Shown here piece by piece: positions 53,385-63,010 of a DNA stretch of 64,000 nt. Every line of letters starts with the position of its first letter. The first letter of the stretch is position 1. Both the position numbers and the translations under genes were made by a program. Source of the DNA: Sediminibacterium soli (GTDB taxonomy: Bacteria; Bacteroidota; Bacteroidia; Chitinophagales; Chitinophagaceae); contig NZ_JAACJR010000008.1 of the NCBI RefSeq assembly GCF_009939225.1, positions 617,107 to 681,106 of the forward strand, written 5' to 3'. Under the pieces are notes generated by a model. The model had not been told where the DNA came from. It did not search any database and saw only the letters and a list, made by a program, of their open reading frames with translations.

Positions 53385-53995
53385 CGCGTACAGTTGTTCA
53401 TCTGATCGATCAGTTTCTGTCTGACATGCCCGTACCATTCTTCCCGCAATATGCTCAATACAATACTGTCTCTTCTGAGATCGCTCTGACATGTGGGCAT
53501 ATGGCTGCGCAGTACGCCTTCTACCGTGCACCCAATGCGTTTCATGGCCGCGATACTTCTGGCGTTGTTGTTATCGGCCCTGAATTCAACCCTTTCCATC
53601 CCCAGCTGTTCAAATGCAAACCGCAGCAGCAGAAATTTACAATGTCTGTTCAAACCGGTTCCCTGGAACCTTTTGCCATACCAGGTATACCCCAGCTGCA
53701 GCGTTTTAAAAGGCAATTGTATATCGTAAAACCTGGTACTTCCTGCGTATTCCTGCGTTCTTTTGTCAAATACAATAAACGGGTATTCCCGGCCGGCATG
53801 TTTTGCTTCCAGGGCCACTGACAGATAATGTGTCAGATTTTCCTCGCCACCGGCCTGCAATAACGAGAACCGCCAGATCTCAGGTTCGTTGATCGAAAAT
53901 TCCCGCAAATTAACGCAATCATCCGCCTGCAAAGGACGCAATAAAACGCAGTCATCTTCAAGCGTATAATCCTGGCTTGTTTCGAACGCTATCAT
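53381..53995 (-). CDS. GNAT family N-acetyltransferase (RimJ/RimL type)
   Basis: 204 residues. The acetyl-CoA loop region LGYTWYGKRFQGTGLNRHCKFLLLRFAFEQLGMERVEFRADNNNARSIAAMKRIGC is typical of the RimJ/RimL branch (about residues 96-150), with the modified Q/RxxGxG signature RFQGTG. It acetylates a protein N-terminus or a small amine; the target is unknown. Its stop overlaps the start of the GH3 gene by 4 bases. Confidence 0.9.
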   Translation of the reverse strand: MIAFETSQDYTLEDDCVLLRPLQADDCVNLREFSINEPEIWRFSLLQAGGEENLTHYLSVALEAKHAGREYPFIVFDKRTQEYAGSTRFYDIQLPFKTLQLGYTWYGKRFQGTGLNRHCKFLLLRFAFEQLGMERVEFRADNNNARSIAAMKRIGCTVEGVLRSHMPTCQSDLRRDSIVLSILREEWYGHVRQKLIDQMNNCTR

Positions 53996-54143
53996 AAAAA
54001 ACGATTTTTACAGCAATGACCATGAACTATTCGTTACAGAAACTGTTTACCGATATACAAATCCAGTAATCCGTAATGCATTAATTCATAAATTCAAGTA
54101 AACTTGCAAGTTATTTCCTAAACACGCAAATCATATTACTATT

Positions 54144-55982
54144 ATGTGTGGAATCGTTGGTTATACCGGACCCAGGGAAGCATACCCTGTCCTCATCAAA
54201 GGGTTAAAAAGACTTGAGTACCGCGGCTACGACAGTTCAGGCGTTGCGCTGTTATCGGATGGCGATCTGAACGTGTACAAAAAGAAGGGCAAAGTGGCGG
54301 AGCTGGAAGAAAGTGTGCTTGGCAAAGATCTTTCGGGTACTATCGGCATTGGCCATACACGCTGGGCCACGCATGGCGAGCCAAGCGACAGAAACGCCCA
54401 CCCGCATTATTCCCAGAGCGGCAGGCTGGCGATGATCCACAACGGCATTATCGAGAACTATGCGCAGCTGAAGCAGGACCTGCTGGTAAAAGGCTACAGC
54501 TTTAAAAGCGATACGGACACCGAAGTGCTGCTTAATTTTATAGAAGACATCCGCAGCAACAACAATTGTTCGCTCGAAGAAGCCCTCCGCATTGCCCTGA
54601 AGCGGATCGTGGGGGCCTACTGCATACTGCTGATCTCCGACGATGATCCCGACACCATACTGGCTGCACGCAAGGGAAGTCCGCTGGTGATCGGTATTGG
54701 AAAGGGCGAACATTTTCTGGCAAGCGATGCCTCTCCCATCATCGAGTATACAAAGGAAGTGGTGTATGTAAACGATTACCAGATCGCTGTTGTACGGCCG
54801 GATGAACTGATCCTGAAAAACCTGGGTAACGAAAGAGAAACGCCTTTTATCACCAAACTCGATATGGAGCTCGCCGCCATTGAAAAAGGCGGTTATGAGC
54901 ATTTCATGCTGAAAGAGATCTACGAACAGCCCGATACGATTTTTGACTGTTTGCGCGGCAGACTGCTCACACAAAGCGGACAGATCATGATGGGCGGCAT
55001 CGAGAACAACCTGAACGCCTTTATCAATGCGCCGCGTATCATCATCGTAGCCTGCGGCACCAGCTGGCATGCCGGACTGGTAGCCGAGTACCTGATCGAG
55101 GACCTGTGCCGCATACCGGTGGAAGTGGAATATGCATCCGAATTCCGTTACCGTAATCCTGTCATCAACCAGGGCGATCTGATCATCGCCATCTCGCAAA
55201 GCGGTGAAACAGCTGACACCCTGGTGGCATTGGAAAGCGCGAGGGAAAAAGGCGCGTTCATATTCGGTGTGGTGAATGCGGTGGGCAGCAGTATTGCACG
55301 GTTGAGTCACGCAGGTGCCTATACACACTCTGGCCCCGAGATCGGCGTGGCAAGCACCAAAGCCTTTACCGGCCAGCTGGCCGTACTGATGATGATGGCC
55401 CTGAAAATCGGCCATGCCAAAGGAACACTTGACGAAGCAAGGTACCTGCGCCTGATGAACGACCTGGCCACGGTACCGGAAAAAGTAAAGGAAATACTGC
55501 AGGACACTGCCAACATCAAACGCATTGCAGAAAAATACAAAGACGCTTCCGATTTTCTCTTCCTGGGCCGTGGGTACAATTTCCCCGTTGCCCTGGAAGG
55601 CGCATTAAAACTGAAAGAGATTTCCTACATACATGCAGAAGGCTATCCCGCGGCAGAAATGAAACACGGACCCATCGCGCTTGTCGATGAGAAGCTGCCG
55701 GTGGTGTTTGTGGCCACCAGGGATTCCTATTATGAAAAGATCGTGTCCAATGTACAGGAGATCAAGGCGCGCAAGGGCAAGGTGATCTGTGTGGCCACCA
55801 TGGGCGACGAAATCATTCCCGGCATGGCGGATGATGTGATGTTTGTGCCCGACGCAGACGAAGTGATTGCGCCGCTGCTGAGTGTTGTGCCGCTGCAATT
55901 GCTGAGTTATTACGCAGGACTGGCAAAAGGATACGATGTGGACAAACCGCGCAACCTGGCGAAAAGCGTTACGGTTGAGTAG
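54144..55982 (+). CDS. glmS: glutamine-fructose-6-phosphate aminotransferase (isomerizing)
   Basis: 612 residues. The class II glutaminase domain starts MCGIVGYTGPREA with the nucleophile Cys2; two SIS isomerase domains follow (about 285-425 and 460-600), with IVACGTSWHAG, SQSGETADTL and the C-terminal PRNLAKSVTVE tail. It makes glucosamine-6-phosphate, the first step to peptidoglycan and LPS amino sugars. No glmS ribozyme was recognised in the 148-base 5' gap; an ACTTGCAAGT palindrome is at 54103. A DUF4954 gene follows. Confidence 0.98.
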   Translation: MCGIVGYTGPREAYPVLIKGLKRLEYRGYDSSGVALLSDGDLNVYKKKGKVAELEESVLGKDLSGTIGIGHTRWATHGEPSDRNAHPHYSQSGRLAMIHNGIIENYAQLKQDLLVKGYSFKSDTDTEVLLNFIEDIRSNNNCSLEEALRIALKRIVGAYCILLISDDDPDTILAARKGSPLVIGIGKGEHFLASDASPIIEYTKEVVYVNDYQIAVVRPDELILKNLGNERETPFITKLDMELAAIEKGGYEHFMLKEIYEQPDTIFDCLRGRLLTQSGQIMMGGIENNLNAFINAPRIIIVACGTSWHAGLVAEYLIEDLCRIPVEVEYASEFRYRNPVINQGDLIIAISQSGETADTLVALESAREKGAFIFGVVNAVGSSIARLSHAGAYTHSGPEIGVASTKAFTGQLAVLMMMALKIGHAKGTLDEARYLRLMNDLATVPEKVKEILQDTANIKRIAEKYKDASDFLFLGRGYNFPVALEGALKLKEISYIHAEGYPAAEMKHGPIALVDEKLPVVFVATRDSYYEKIVSNVQEIKARKGKVICVATMGDEIIPGMADDVMFVPDADEVIAPLLSVVPLQLLSYYAGLAKGYDVDKPRNLAKSVTVE

Positions 55983-56035
55983 GCATGCCCGGCTGACCCG
56001 ACCAACTATTTCAATCACCGACTTCTTTAGCTACT

Positions 56036-58249
56036 ATGTCGATCAATATCATCAACAAATCGCCGCTGGGCAGCCTGGGTTATGATTTTATCAAAGAGCC
56101 CTACCTGCCCAAAGGCAAGAATGAGTTCTACCTGCGCAATATGCAGATACGGAACGGCATCGATTACCGCAGGCTTAATGCATACGAAATAGAAGTACTG
56201 GTAAGAAACGGCAATACCAGTGAAGACTGGAACAATATACTCGTATCGGATGCTTTTAATGCAGAGCTGGTAAAGAACTGCAAATTCTTCGGGCTGGTAC
56301 GCATCGGCAAACTGGAGCCGTATTGTCTCAGCTTCAGCGATCTTACGCTTCCGGTGGGTTTGTATAATTCCATTATCATCAATTGTGATTTCGGCGATAA
56401 CGTGGTGATCGATAATGTCAATTACCTATCGCATTACATCATTGGCAGCGAGGTCATCATCACCAATGTAAGCGAACTGGTTACCACCAACCACGCCAAA
56501 TTCGGCAACGGTATCATCAAACAGGGAGAAGACGAAGATGTGCGGATCTGGGTGGAGCTGTGTAACGAGAATACCGGCAGGCGCGTTCTTCCCTTCAATG
56601 GCATGCAGCCCGGCGATGCCTTTTTATGGAGCCGGTTCCGGAACGATGACCTGCTGCAGGAAAAGTTCAGGGAACTGACCGAGCAGAAATTCGATAACCG
56701 CCGGGGTTACTACGGCAAGGTAGGCGACAGAACGGTGATCAAGAACTGCAAGATCATCAAAGATGTCTGGGTGGGAAGCGATGCCTACCTGAAAGGCGCC
56801 AACAAACTCAAGAACCTCACGATCAATTCGGGAGAAGAAGGGCGCACGCAGATCGGCGAAGGCTGCGAGATGGTGAATGGCATCATCGGTTTTGGCTGCC
56901 GTATCTTCTATGGTGTGAAAGCCGTTCGGTTCATCATGGCATCGCATTCGCAGCTGAAATACGGCGCAAGGCTGATCAACTCCTATCTCGGCAACAACGC
57001 AACCATTTCGTGCTGCGAAGTGCTGAACTCGCTGATATTTCCCGCGCACGAGCAGCACCACAACAATTCTTTCCTCTGCGCTTCGCTGGTGATGGGCCAA
57101 AGCAATATTGCCGCGGGCGCCACCATCGGATCCAATCACAACAGCCGCGGTGCAGACGGCGAGGTCATCATGGGCCGCGGTTTCTGGCCGGGCCTCTGCG
57201 TAAGCCTGAAACACAATTCGCGCTTTGCCAGCTTCACCATTCTGACCAAGGGAGACTATCCCGCCGAACTGGATATACCCATACCGTTCTCGCTCGTCAG
57301 CAACGATGTAGCCAACGACAGGCTCACCATTATGCCGGGTTACTGGTTTCTCTATAATATGTATGCGCTGGCCCGCAACTCGTGGAAATACATCGACCGC
57401 GATAAACGCGGCGAAAAAATACAGCATATCGAATACGATTACCTGGCACCCGATACCGTGAATGAAATGTTTAACGCATTGAAACTGATGGAAACCGCAA
57501 CAGGCAAAGCCTATGCAAAAGCCACGGGCATCGCAAACCGTTCAGACGAAGAAACCGGCCGGCAATTGCTTTCCACCGGTAACAAGATGGTGAACGAACT
57601 GGAGATCGTGCTTGACGGTGTTGAAAACAGCAAACGGAAAGTGGTCTTGCTGAAAGTCTTATCGGCCTACCAGACATTCACCTCACTGATCGGCTATTAT
57701 GGCATCAGCCAGTTGCTGGCGCACCAGCAGCAGCATAACTTTCGCAGTTTTGCAGAACTGATCGCATCCCTGCCTGCCGCACCAAAACGCGGCGAATGGA
57801 TCAATGTAGGGGGCCAGTTGATGAAAGAGAGCGAAGTAACCACCTTAAAAGAAAAGATCAAATCGGGCAGGATACGTTCCTGGGATATGGTGCACGACTA
57901 TTACGGGGAACAGGGTAAACAATACCCGGCAGAAAAAACAAAACACGCGCTGGCCTCACTCGCCGAGATCAGCGGCATCAGACTCAGGAAACTGGATGCC
58001 CACCAGTTCAGCACCATGCTGAATACCTGCATCTCCACACGGGAATGGATGACCAAGGCCATTCACGATGCAAGAGCGAAAGATTATACCAACCCCTTCC
58101 GCAAAATGGTCTACGAAAGTTTTTCGGAGATGAATGCCGTTGTAGGAAAACTGGAAGACAACGGGTTTATCAACCAGCAGGTAAAAGAACTGCAGACGGT
58201 AAAAACGGAGATCACCGCCCTGAAGAAGAAATTCAAACTGAAAGGATAG
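56036..58249 (+). CDS. DUF4954 family protein (left-handed beta-helix)
   Basis: 737 residues. The central half (about 95-440) has hexapeptide-like turns rich in Ile, Val, Gly and Asn, as in sugar-nucleotide acyl- or nucleotidyltransferases: IIINCDFGDNVVIDNVNYLSHYIIGSEVIITN (in part), then SNIAAGATIGSNHNSRGADG and FWPGLCVSLKHNSRFASFTIL. The C-terminal part is alpha-helical. The DUF4954 family is common in Bacteroidetes and has no known function. It lies 53 bases after glmS, suggesting a link with amino-sugar metabolism. Confidence 0.87.
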   Translation: MSINIINKSPLGSLGYDFIKEPYLPKGKNEFYLRNMQIRNGIDYRRLNAYEIEVLVRNGNTSEDWNNILVSDAFNAELVKNCKFFGLVRIGKLEPYCLSFSDLTLPVGLYNSIIINCDFGDNVVIDNVNYLSHYIIGSEVIITNVSELVTTNHAKFGNGIIKQGEDEDVRIWVELCNENTGRRVLPFNGMQPGDAFLWSRFRNDDLLQEKFRELTEQKFDNRRGYYGKVGDRTVIKNCKIIKDVWVGSDAYLKGANKLKNLTINSGEEGRTQIGEGCEMVNGIIGFGCRIFYGVKAVRFIMASHSQLKYGARLINSYLGNNATISCCEVLNSLIFPAHEQHHNNSFLCASLVMGQSNIAAGATIGSNHNSRGADGEVIMGRGFWPGLCVSLKHNSRFASFTILTKGDYPAELDIPIPFSLVSNDVANDRLTIMPGYWFLYNMYALARNSWKYIDRDKRGEKIQHIEYDYLAPDTVNEMFNALKLMETATGKAYAKATGIANRSDEETGRQLLSTGNKMVNELEIVLDGVENSKRKVVLLKVLSAYQTFTSLIGYYGISQLLAHQQQHNFRSFAELIASLPAAPKRGEWINVGGQLMKESEVTTLKEKIKSGRIRSWDMVHDYYGEQGKQYPAEKTKHALASLAEISGIRLRKLDAHQFSTMLNTCISTREWMTKAIHDARAKDYTNPFRKMVYESFSEMNAVVGKLEDNGFINQQVKELQTVKTEITALKKKFKLKG

Positions 58250-58268
58250 AGGAAAGTCGGACAGACTC

Positions 58269-58331
58269 AAAAAAAAGTCAAACAGGAAATAGAAGAATGG
58301 TAACCCCTTCCGCTCCTGTTTGACTTTTTTT
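58269..58331. terminator. bidirectional intrinsic terminator
   Basis: AAAAAAAGTCAAACAGG (58270-58286) pairs over 17 bases with CCTGTTTGACTTTTTTT (58315-58331), a long stem with A and T tracts on both sides and a 28-base loop. It lies between the convergent DUF4954 and PorT-like genes. Confidence 0.88.
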
Positions 58332-58353
58332 ATGGTTGAACTGCAGTCTTATA

Positions 58354-58944
58354 TTACAACCTCAGTCCTAATCCAAATTGTATCTGCTGGTTGGTCCATT
58401 TGTCCCTGTTATCGATATCATTGATGTTCTGCAGACCGATATTGTAACGGCCATAAATACGCAGGAAGTTAAAGTTCAGCTGGCCACCAAAAACCATCGA
58501 AAAATCGCCGTTCTTGAATGCCGACTGCCCGTTCTGCAGAAGCGTTTTGTCTTCGTTCAGCAGGATACCGAATTGCGGACCGGCGTTCAGCGTAAGCATA
58601 TTGCCCACATTGTAACGAAGCAATATCGGAATGGACAGGTAATCCAGTTTTACTTTTTCAGCTCCGTTCGGGTTGGTCACTGTGGGGTACAATGTGTTGA
58701 AATTACTGCGTCTGCCTGTTGTCTGGTTCCATAAAAGCTCGGGTTGAATACCCCATTTTTTATTGAAGTCGATCTCGGCAAAACCACCCAGGTGATAGGA
58801 AAGATCGAAGCCGTCTTTGAAAGACTGTCCTTCTATCTTGTTAAGGTTGGCACCCAGTTTTGCACCCAGTCTGAACCCGCCCTGTGCATACGATGCGGCA
58901 GTAAACGCGATCACTGCCGAAAAAACCAATACGATTCGTTTCAT
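58354..58944 (-). CDS. outer membrane beta-barrel protein (PorT-like)
   Basis: 196 residues. Signal peptide MKRIVLVFSAVIAFTAASYAQ and an eight-stranded barrel pattern of the PorT/OmpX-like Bacteroidetes group: FRLGAKLGANLNKIEG, LGGFAEIDFNKKWGIQPELLW, YLSIPILLRYNVGNMLTLNAGPQFGILL (in part) and the final FGLGLRL strand. No partner indicates a specific role. A 111-base gap separates it from the metallophosphoesterase gene upstream. Confidence 0.88.
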   Translation of the reverse strand: MKRIVLVFSAVIAFTAASYAQGGFRLGAKLGANLNKIEGQSFKDGFDLSYHLGGFAEIDFNKKWGIQPELLWNQTTGRRSNFNTLYPTVTNPNGAEKVKLDYLSIPILLRYNVGNMLTLNAGPQFGILLNEDKTLLQNGQSAFKNGDFSMVFGGQLNFNFLRIYGRYNIGLQNINDIDNRDKWTNQQIQFGLGLRL

Positions 58945-59055
58945 AAGATGTATTTTGTTTAACAGTTTTATTTATTCAATCCTTATGCCACAAAAGAAAA
59001 CCAAACGTTCAAAAGACAATAATGGGGCGATAAGCGGTAGTAAAGAAATGTTAAA

Positions 59056-60303
59056 TCAGCTGGTCAGTTCAATAACCGTTATCTCGGGCAGTATGCCCAC
59101 CCTGCCGGGATAACCGATAAAACCATACCCCCGGTTCACATATAATTTCTGCGAATCGGTTTCATACAGGCCTGCCCATTGCCTGTACACCCATTGCACG
59201 GGGCTCCACCGGAAATAAGGATTTTCCAGTCCGAACTGCATACCATGCGTATGGCCTGCCAGTGTAAGATCGATATCGGGATAGTTTGCCCTCACTTCTG
59301 CATCCCAGTGTGTGGGATCATGGCTCAGCAATATTTTGAAAGGAATATGTTCGGTGCCGGGATGCGCTTTATGCAGTTTTCCGTGTTTGCCAAAACGCCC
59401 GGCGCTCCAGTTCTCCACACCAAGCAGGGCGATCTGCTGTCCTTCTTTTTCAATCAGCACATGTTCGTTCATCAGCAGGCGCCAGCCTATCTCCGCATGA
59501 ACCTGTTTCAGCCTGTCGAGGTTCTCCGATTTAGCCTGTGCAGAGGGCCATGATACATAATCCCCGTAATCGTGGTTACCCAACGAACTGAATACGCCCA
59601 TCGGCGCCTTAACACGGTTGAACACATCCATATAGTCGTGCATCTCATCCGCCCTGTCGTTAACCAGGTCGCCTGTAAACAGAACGATATCCGGTTTCTG
59701 CGCCAGGATCAGGTCTACCCCCCTGTTCACCGCCGCCTTATTCTGAAAACTGCCGCTGTGGATATCACTGATATGAACGATCCTGAGTCCTTTGAACGCA
59801 TGCGGCAGGCTGTTGAATGCCAGCCGGATTTTTTTTACCTGGTAATTGTATTTGTTGCTGAAGCCATAGAGCAGTGTGCCAAACAGCGCCGATCCCATAC
59901 CAATGCCCAGCCAGCTCAGGAACAGCGACCGCGGGATACCGGCATGATCGGCCATACGCGGCGCGGCGGTGCTGCGGAATAATTTGCTCACCACCCAGAT
60001 ACCGCCTCTCCGCAGGTCGTCGGTAAGCAGGAAAACAGAGCCAACCAGTTTTGCCAGGAAAAGTCCCACAAGTATCGCAAATACATAATTCCGGAAAAAA
60101 CGGGACGACTGCAGGCTCATGATATAGGGAAACGAGAGCAGAGCGGCCAGCGTCAGCGCGGATATTGCCCAGTAGGCGATCTGTACCAGCAGCCGGGTTC
60201 TTTCGCTGTATTGGTGGGTAACGGTTCTTACTGCCTGGTAAACATAGATATCGAGCAGGAACATGATCAGTGCGATGATCCACCAGGTGCCTGAATTTCG
60301 CAT
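59056..60303 (-). CDS. membrane-anchored metallophosphoesterase
   Basis: 415 residues. Four or five N-terminal hydrophobic helices (about 8-150) precede a calcineurin-like phosphoesterase domain: LRIVHISDIHSG (near 175), LFTGDLVNDRADE, SSLGNHDYGDY, LLSHDPTHW and LAGHTHGMQFG, which hold the two-metal site. Relatives hydrolyse phosphodiesters, including the lipid A precursor UDP-diacylglucosamine. The substrate is not clear; the YaeI-type group is the nearest guess. Confidence 0.9.
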   Translation of the reverse strand: MRNSGTWWIIALIMFLLDIYVYQAVRTVTHQYSERTRLLVQIAYWAISALTLAALLSFPYIMSLQSSRFFRNYVFAILVGLFLAKLVGSVFLLTDDLRRGGIWVVSKLFRSTAAPRMADHAGIPRSLFLSWLGIGMGSALFGTLLYGFSNKYNYQVKKIRLAFNSLPHAFKGLRIVHISDIHSGSFQNKAAVNRGVDLILAQKPDIVLFTGDLVNDRADEMHDYMDVFNRVKAPMGVFSSLGNHDYGDYVSWPSAQAKSENLDRLKQVHAEIGWRLLMNEHVLIEKEGQQIALLGVENWSAGRFGKHGKLHKAHPGTEHIPFKILLSHDPTHWDAEVRANYPDIDLTLAGHTHGMQFGLENPYFRWSPVQWVYRQWAGLYETDSQKLYVNRGYGFIGYPGRVGILPEITVIELTS

Positions 60304-60462
60304 GGACTATTTTTTGTGAATGTAAGGGATAGACGTTCCGCTGGTGCTTTTATTGTATGAAAGGCCTGCAGCAGGCTTGTGCGACAAAATTATGTTGAAA
60401 ACTTCGCTTCCATCCCCAGCCGGCTTTGGATAATATTGTTTCGGTGGAACTGCCCTAAAGCT

Positions 60463-60470
60463 TATTTTTG
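60463..60470 (+). promoter_or_regulatory. candidate -7 promoter box TATTTTTG
   Basis: Perfect TAnnTTTG, 24 bases before the ATG at 60495. A TTG at 60436-60438 is somewhat too far for an ideal -33 element (24-base spacing). Confidence 0.5.
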
Positions 60471-60494
60471 ACGCCTTCTGAAACAAAGCGCATT

Positions 60495-61178
60495 ATGAAA
60501 CTGACCTATTTCGGGCATGCCTGCTTCCAGGTAGAGATCAGGGACAAAAAAATACTTTTTGACTCCTTTATCAGCCATAATGAGCTGGCCACAGCCGTAA
60601 AAACAGACGAAATCGATCCCGATTACATCTTTTTATCGCATGGCCACGCAGATCATATTGCGGATTGTGTAAGCATAGCCCGGCGCAGCGGCTGTAAAGT
60701 GGTGTCGGCCTTCGAGGTGCACGAATGGCTCAACAAACAGGGTATTGCCAATACGCATCCCATGAATACCGGCGGGAAATGGAATTTTGATTTCGGAACG
60801 GTAAAATGCGTGGTGGCACACCATAGCAGCGGGCTGCCGGATGGCAGTTACGGAGGCAACCCGATGGGTTTTGTGTTCCTGACCGATGAAGGCAATTTCT
60901 ATTATGCCGGCGATACGGCACTGACACTCGATATGCAGCTGGTACCCACCTGGGCCAGGCTGGATTTTGCCGTGCTGCCTATCGGCGATAATTTCACGAT
61001 GGATGTGGCGGATGCGATACGCGCAGCGGATTTTGTGGCATGCAAAACGATCGTAGGCGTTCATTACAATACCTTCGGTTTTATTGTGGTGGATACGGAA
61101 AAGGCAAGACAGGATTTTCAGCAGGCAGGTAAAACATTGCTGCTGCCGGCAATTAATGAAACGATAAACCTATCATAA
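60495..61178 (+). CDS. metal-dependent hydrolase, metallo-beta-lactamase fold (UPF0173 type)
   Basis: 227 residues. MKLTYFGHACFQVEIRDKKILFD starts the fold, IFLSHGHADHIAD near 55 is the HxHxDH metal site, VVAHHSSG and YAGDTALTLDM hold the further ligands, and VGVHYNTF the last His. The group (UPF0173) has no firm substrate. The ATG at 60495 is preferred to an in-frame upstream codon at 60468, which overlaps the -7 box. Followed by parA after 15 bases. Confidence 0.9.
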   Translation: MKLTYFGHACFQVEIRDKKILFDSFISHNELATAVKTDEIDPDYIFLSHGHADHIADCVSIARRSGCKVVSAFEVHEWLNKQGIANTHPMNTGGKWNFDFGTVKCVVAHHSSGLPDGSYGGNPMGFVFLTDEGNFYYAGDTALTLDMQLVPTWARLDFAVLPIGDNFTMDVADAIRAADFVACKTIVGVHYNTFGFIVVDTEKARQDFQQAGKTLLLPAINETINLS

Positions 61179-61193
61179 AGAGGAACCGTAATT

Positions 61194-61994
61194 ATGGCAA
61201 GAATCATCGGCGTAGCCAACCAGAAGGGAGGAGTCGGAAAAACCACTACGGCCATCAACGTGGCTGCCAGCCTTGCTGTGCTGGAATTCAAGACATTACT
61301 GGTGGATGCGGATCCGCAGGCCAACAGTACCACCGGCGTGGGTTTTGACCTGCATAATATCACCAGCAGCCTGTACGACTGCATGGTGAACAATACACCC
61401 GCCACCGATGTGATCCTTAAAAGCGATGTACCCAATCTGGACGTAATCCCATCGCATATAGACCTGGTGGGCGCCGAGATAGAGATGATCAACTACCCCA
61501 ACCGGGAAAATGTGCTGAAAGGCATATTGGATGTGGTGCGCGACAGATACGATTTCATTATCATCGACTGTTCCCCTTCACTGGGACTTATCACGGTAAA
61601 CTCGCTGGTGGCGGCAAACAGCGTGATCATTCCCGTGCAATGCGAATTCTTTGCGCTGGAGGGACTTGGCAAACTGCTCAACACCATCAAGATCGTACAG
61701 AACAGGCTTAACCCGGAACTGCAGATAGAAGGCATACTGATGACTATGTACGACGGACGACTGCGTTTATGCAACCAGGTGGTGAGCGAGGTAAGAAGAC
61801 ATTTCGACGAAATGGTGTTCGATACCATCGTACACAGGAATACGCGCTTGAGCGAAGCGCCCAGTGTGGGCAAGCCCGTGATCCTCTACGATGCCGAAAG
61901 CAAAGGCTCGGTGAACTACCTGAACCTGGCCAAGGAAATACTGCAAAAGAACGGCATGACGAAAATGTCGAACGAAGAAAGAATTATTGAATAG
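61194..61994 (+). CDS. parA: chromosome partitioning ATPase ParA (Soj type)
   Basis: 266 residues. The deviant Walker A motif KGGVGKTT lies at 11-18, [17 protein letters not shown] near 36-52 is the A' motif, and [11 protein letters not shown] near 118-128 is Walker B. It drives segregation of the chromosome origin with ParB and parS. No parS site was recognised in the window. The N-terminus is short, as in chromosomal Soj. Confidence 0.97.
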   Translation: MARIIGVANQKGGVGKTTTAINVAASLAVLEFKTLLVDADPQANSTTGVGFDLHNITSSLYDCMVNNTPATDVILKSDVPNLDVIPSHIDLVGAEIEMINYPNRENVLKGILDVVRDRYDFIIIDCSPSLGLITVNSLVAANSVIIPVQCEFFALEGLGKLLNTIKIVQNRLNPELQIEGILMTMYDGRLRLCNQVVSEVRRHFDEMVFDTIVHRNTRLSEAPSVGKPVILYDAESKGSVNYLNLAKEILQKNGMTKMSNEERIIE

Positions 61995-62078
61995 TCTGTA
62001 ATAGTTTGTGGCCTGTTGTCTATGGTTCAAAACCGCAGACCACAAACCAAAAACCACAGACCAAAGCCTACAAACCGC
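61995..62078. repeat. inverted repeat in the parA-parB junction
   Basis: GTTTGTGG (62004-62011) and CCACAAAC (62040-62047) are exact complements; further copies of the word family follow (CCACAGACC at 62054, CTACAAAC at 62068). The 84 bases consist almost only of TAGTCTGTGG/GTTTGTGG-type words in the two orientations, a dispersed repeat like that at 44690-44750. It separates two genes that normally are close partners. Confidence 0.65.
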
Positions 62079-63002
62079 ATGACATCACCCAAACAGAATA
62101 AAGACCTGATCGGAAAAGGGCTTCGCTCTTTGCTGCAGAATATAGATTCGGATCTGAAAACAACCGCCGGCACTTTAAAAACAGAAGTGACCGAGCAGGC
62201 AACGCATTCCGCACGCGTTGCCCTGGCCGATATTCAGGTAAACCCCAAACAGCCCCGCCGCGATTTTGACGAACAGGCCCTGAATGAACTGGCCGAATCC
62301 ATCAAACTGCACGATATCATCCAGCCGCTGACCGTATCTAAACTGGCCAATGGAAAATACCAGCTGATCGCCGGCGAAAGACGGTTCCGCGCCTCCAGGC
62401 TGGCGGGATTGAAGGATGTACCGGCCTATATCCGCCAGGCCAACGACCAGCAACTGCTGGAACTGGCATTGCTCGAAAACCTGCAGCGAGAAGACCTCAA
62501 TGCCATGGAGATCGCCCTCAGCTACAAACGGATGATGGAAGAGCTCAGCTATACACAGGAGCAGGTGGCCGAAAGAATGGGCAAGGAACGCACTACCGTT
62601 ACCAATTATCTGCGTTTGCTCAAACTGCCCCCCGATATCCAGCTGGCGGTAAGAACCGGTCTGCTGAGTATGGGGCATGCAAGGGCATTGGTGAATATCG
62701 ATACCATCGACAAACAGCTGTATGTTTTTAAAGAGATCCGAGAGAAAGGGCTGAGCGTTCGCCAGACGGAAGAACTGGTGCGCAAGATGTACAAAGAAGA
62801 CAAGGGCGGCGCTGTTAAATCTTCCGTAAAGTCGGACCTTCCGCCGGCTTACAAAAAAATTGAGGATAATTTAGCCTCGCATTTCGCAACCAAAGTAAAG
62901 ATGGAGCATAACAAAAAAGGTTATGGCAGTATTACCATCGAATATTATTCGCTCGACGAGCTGAATAAGATACTGGAAGCGATGAACGTAACCGTGAGTT
63001 GA
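62079..63002 (+). CDS. parB: chromosome partitioning protein ParB (CTP-dependent clamp)
   Basis: 307 residues. GKGLRSLL near the N-terminus is the ParA-interacting segment, followed by VALADIQVNPKQPRRDFDEQ, LVxGERR-type LIAGERRFRASRLAGL, ALLENLQREDLNAMEIALSY (in part), a helix-turn-helix (YTQEQVAERMGKERTTVTNYLRLL in part) and a C-terminal dimer domain. The frame is open 21 codons upstream into repeat DNA; the ATG at 62079 fits the family start. Confidence 0.97.
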   Translation: MTSPKQNKDLIGKGLRSLLQNIDSDLKTTAGTLKTEVTEQATHSARVALADIQVNPKQPRRDFDEQALNELAESIKLHDIIQPLTVSKLANGKYQLIAGERRFRASRLAGLKDVPAYIRQANDQQLLELALLENLQREDLNAMEIALSYKRMMEELSYTQEQVAERMGKERTTVTNYLRLLKLPPDIQLAVRTGLLSMGHARALVNIDTIDKQLYVFKEIREKGLSVRQTEELVRKMYKEDKGGAVKSSVKSDLPPAYKKIEDNLASHFATKVKMEHNKKGYGSITIEYYSLDELNKILEAMNVTVS

Positions 63003-63010
63003 TTACCGGC

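Noticed and set aside
53996..54143. glmS ribozyme or riboswitch upstream of glmS
   Set aside because: The 148-base gap has no recognisable ribozyme core and only a short ACTTGCAAGT palindrome; the ribozyme is characteristic of Gram-positive genomes.
58985..59113. 42-codon basic frame starting MPQKKTKRSKDNN
   Set aside because: Half of it overlaps the end of the metallophosphoesterase gene on the other strand, it has no promoter, and it matches nothing known.
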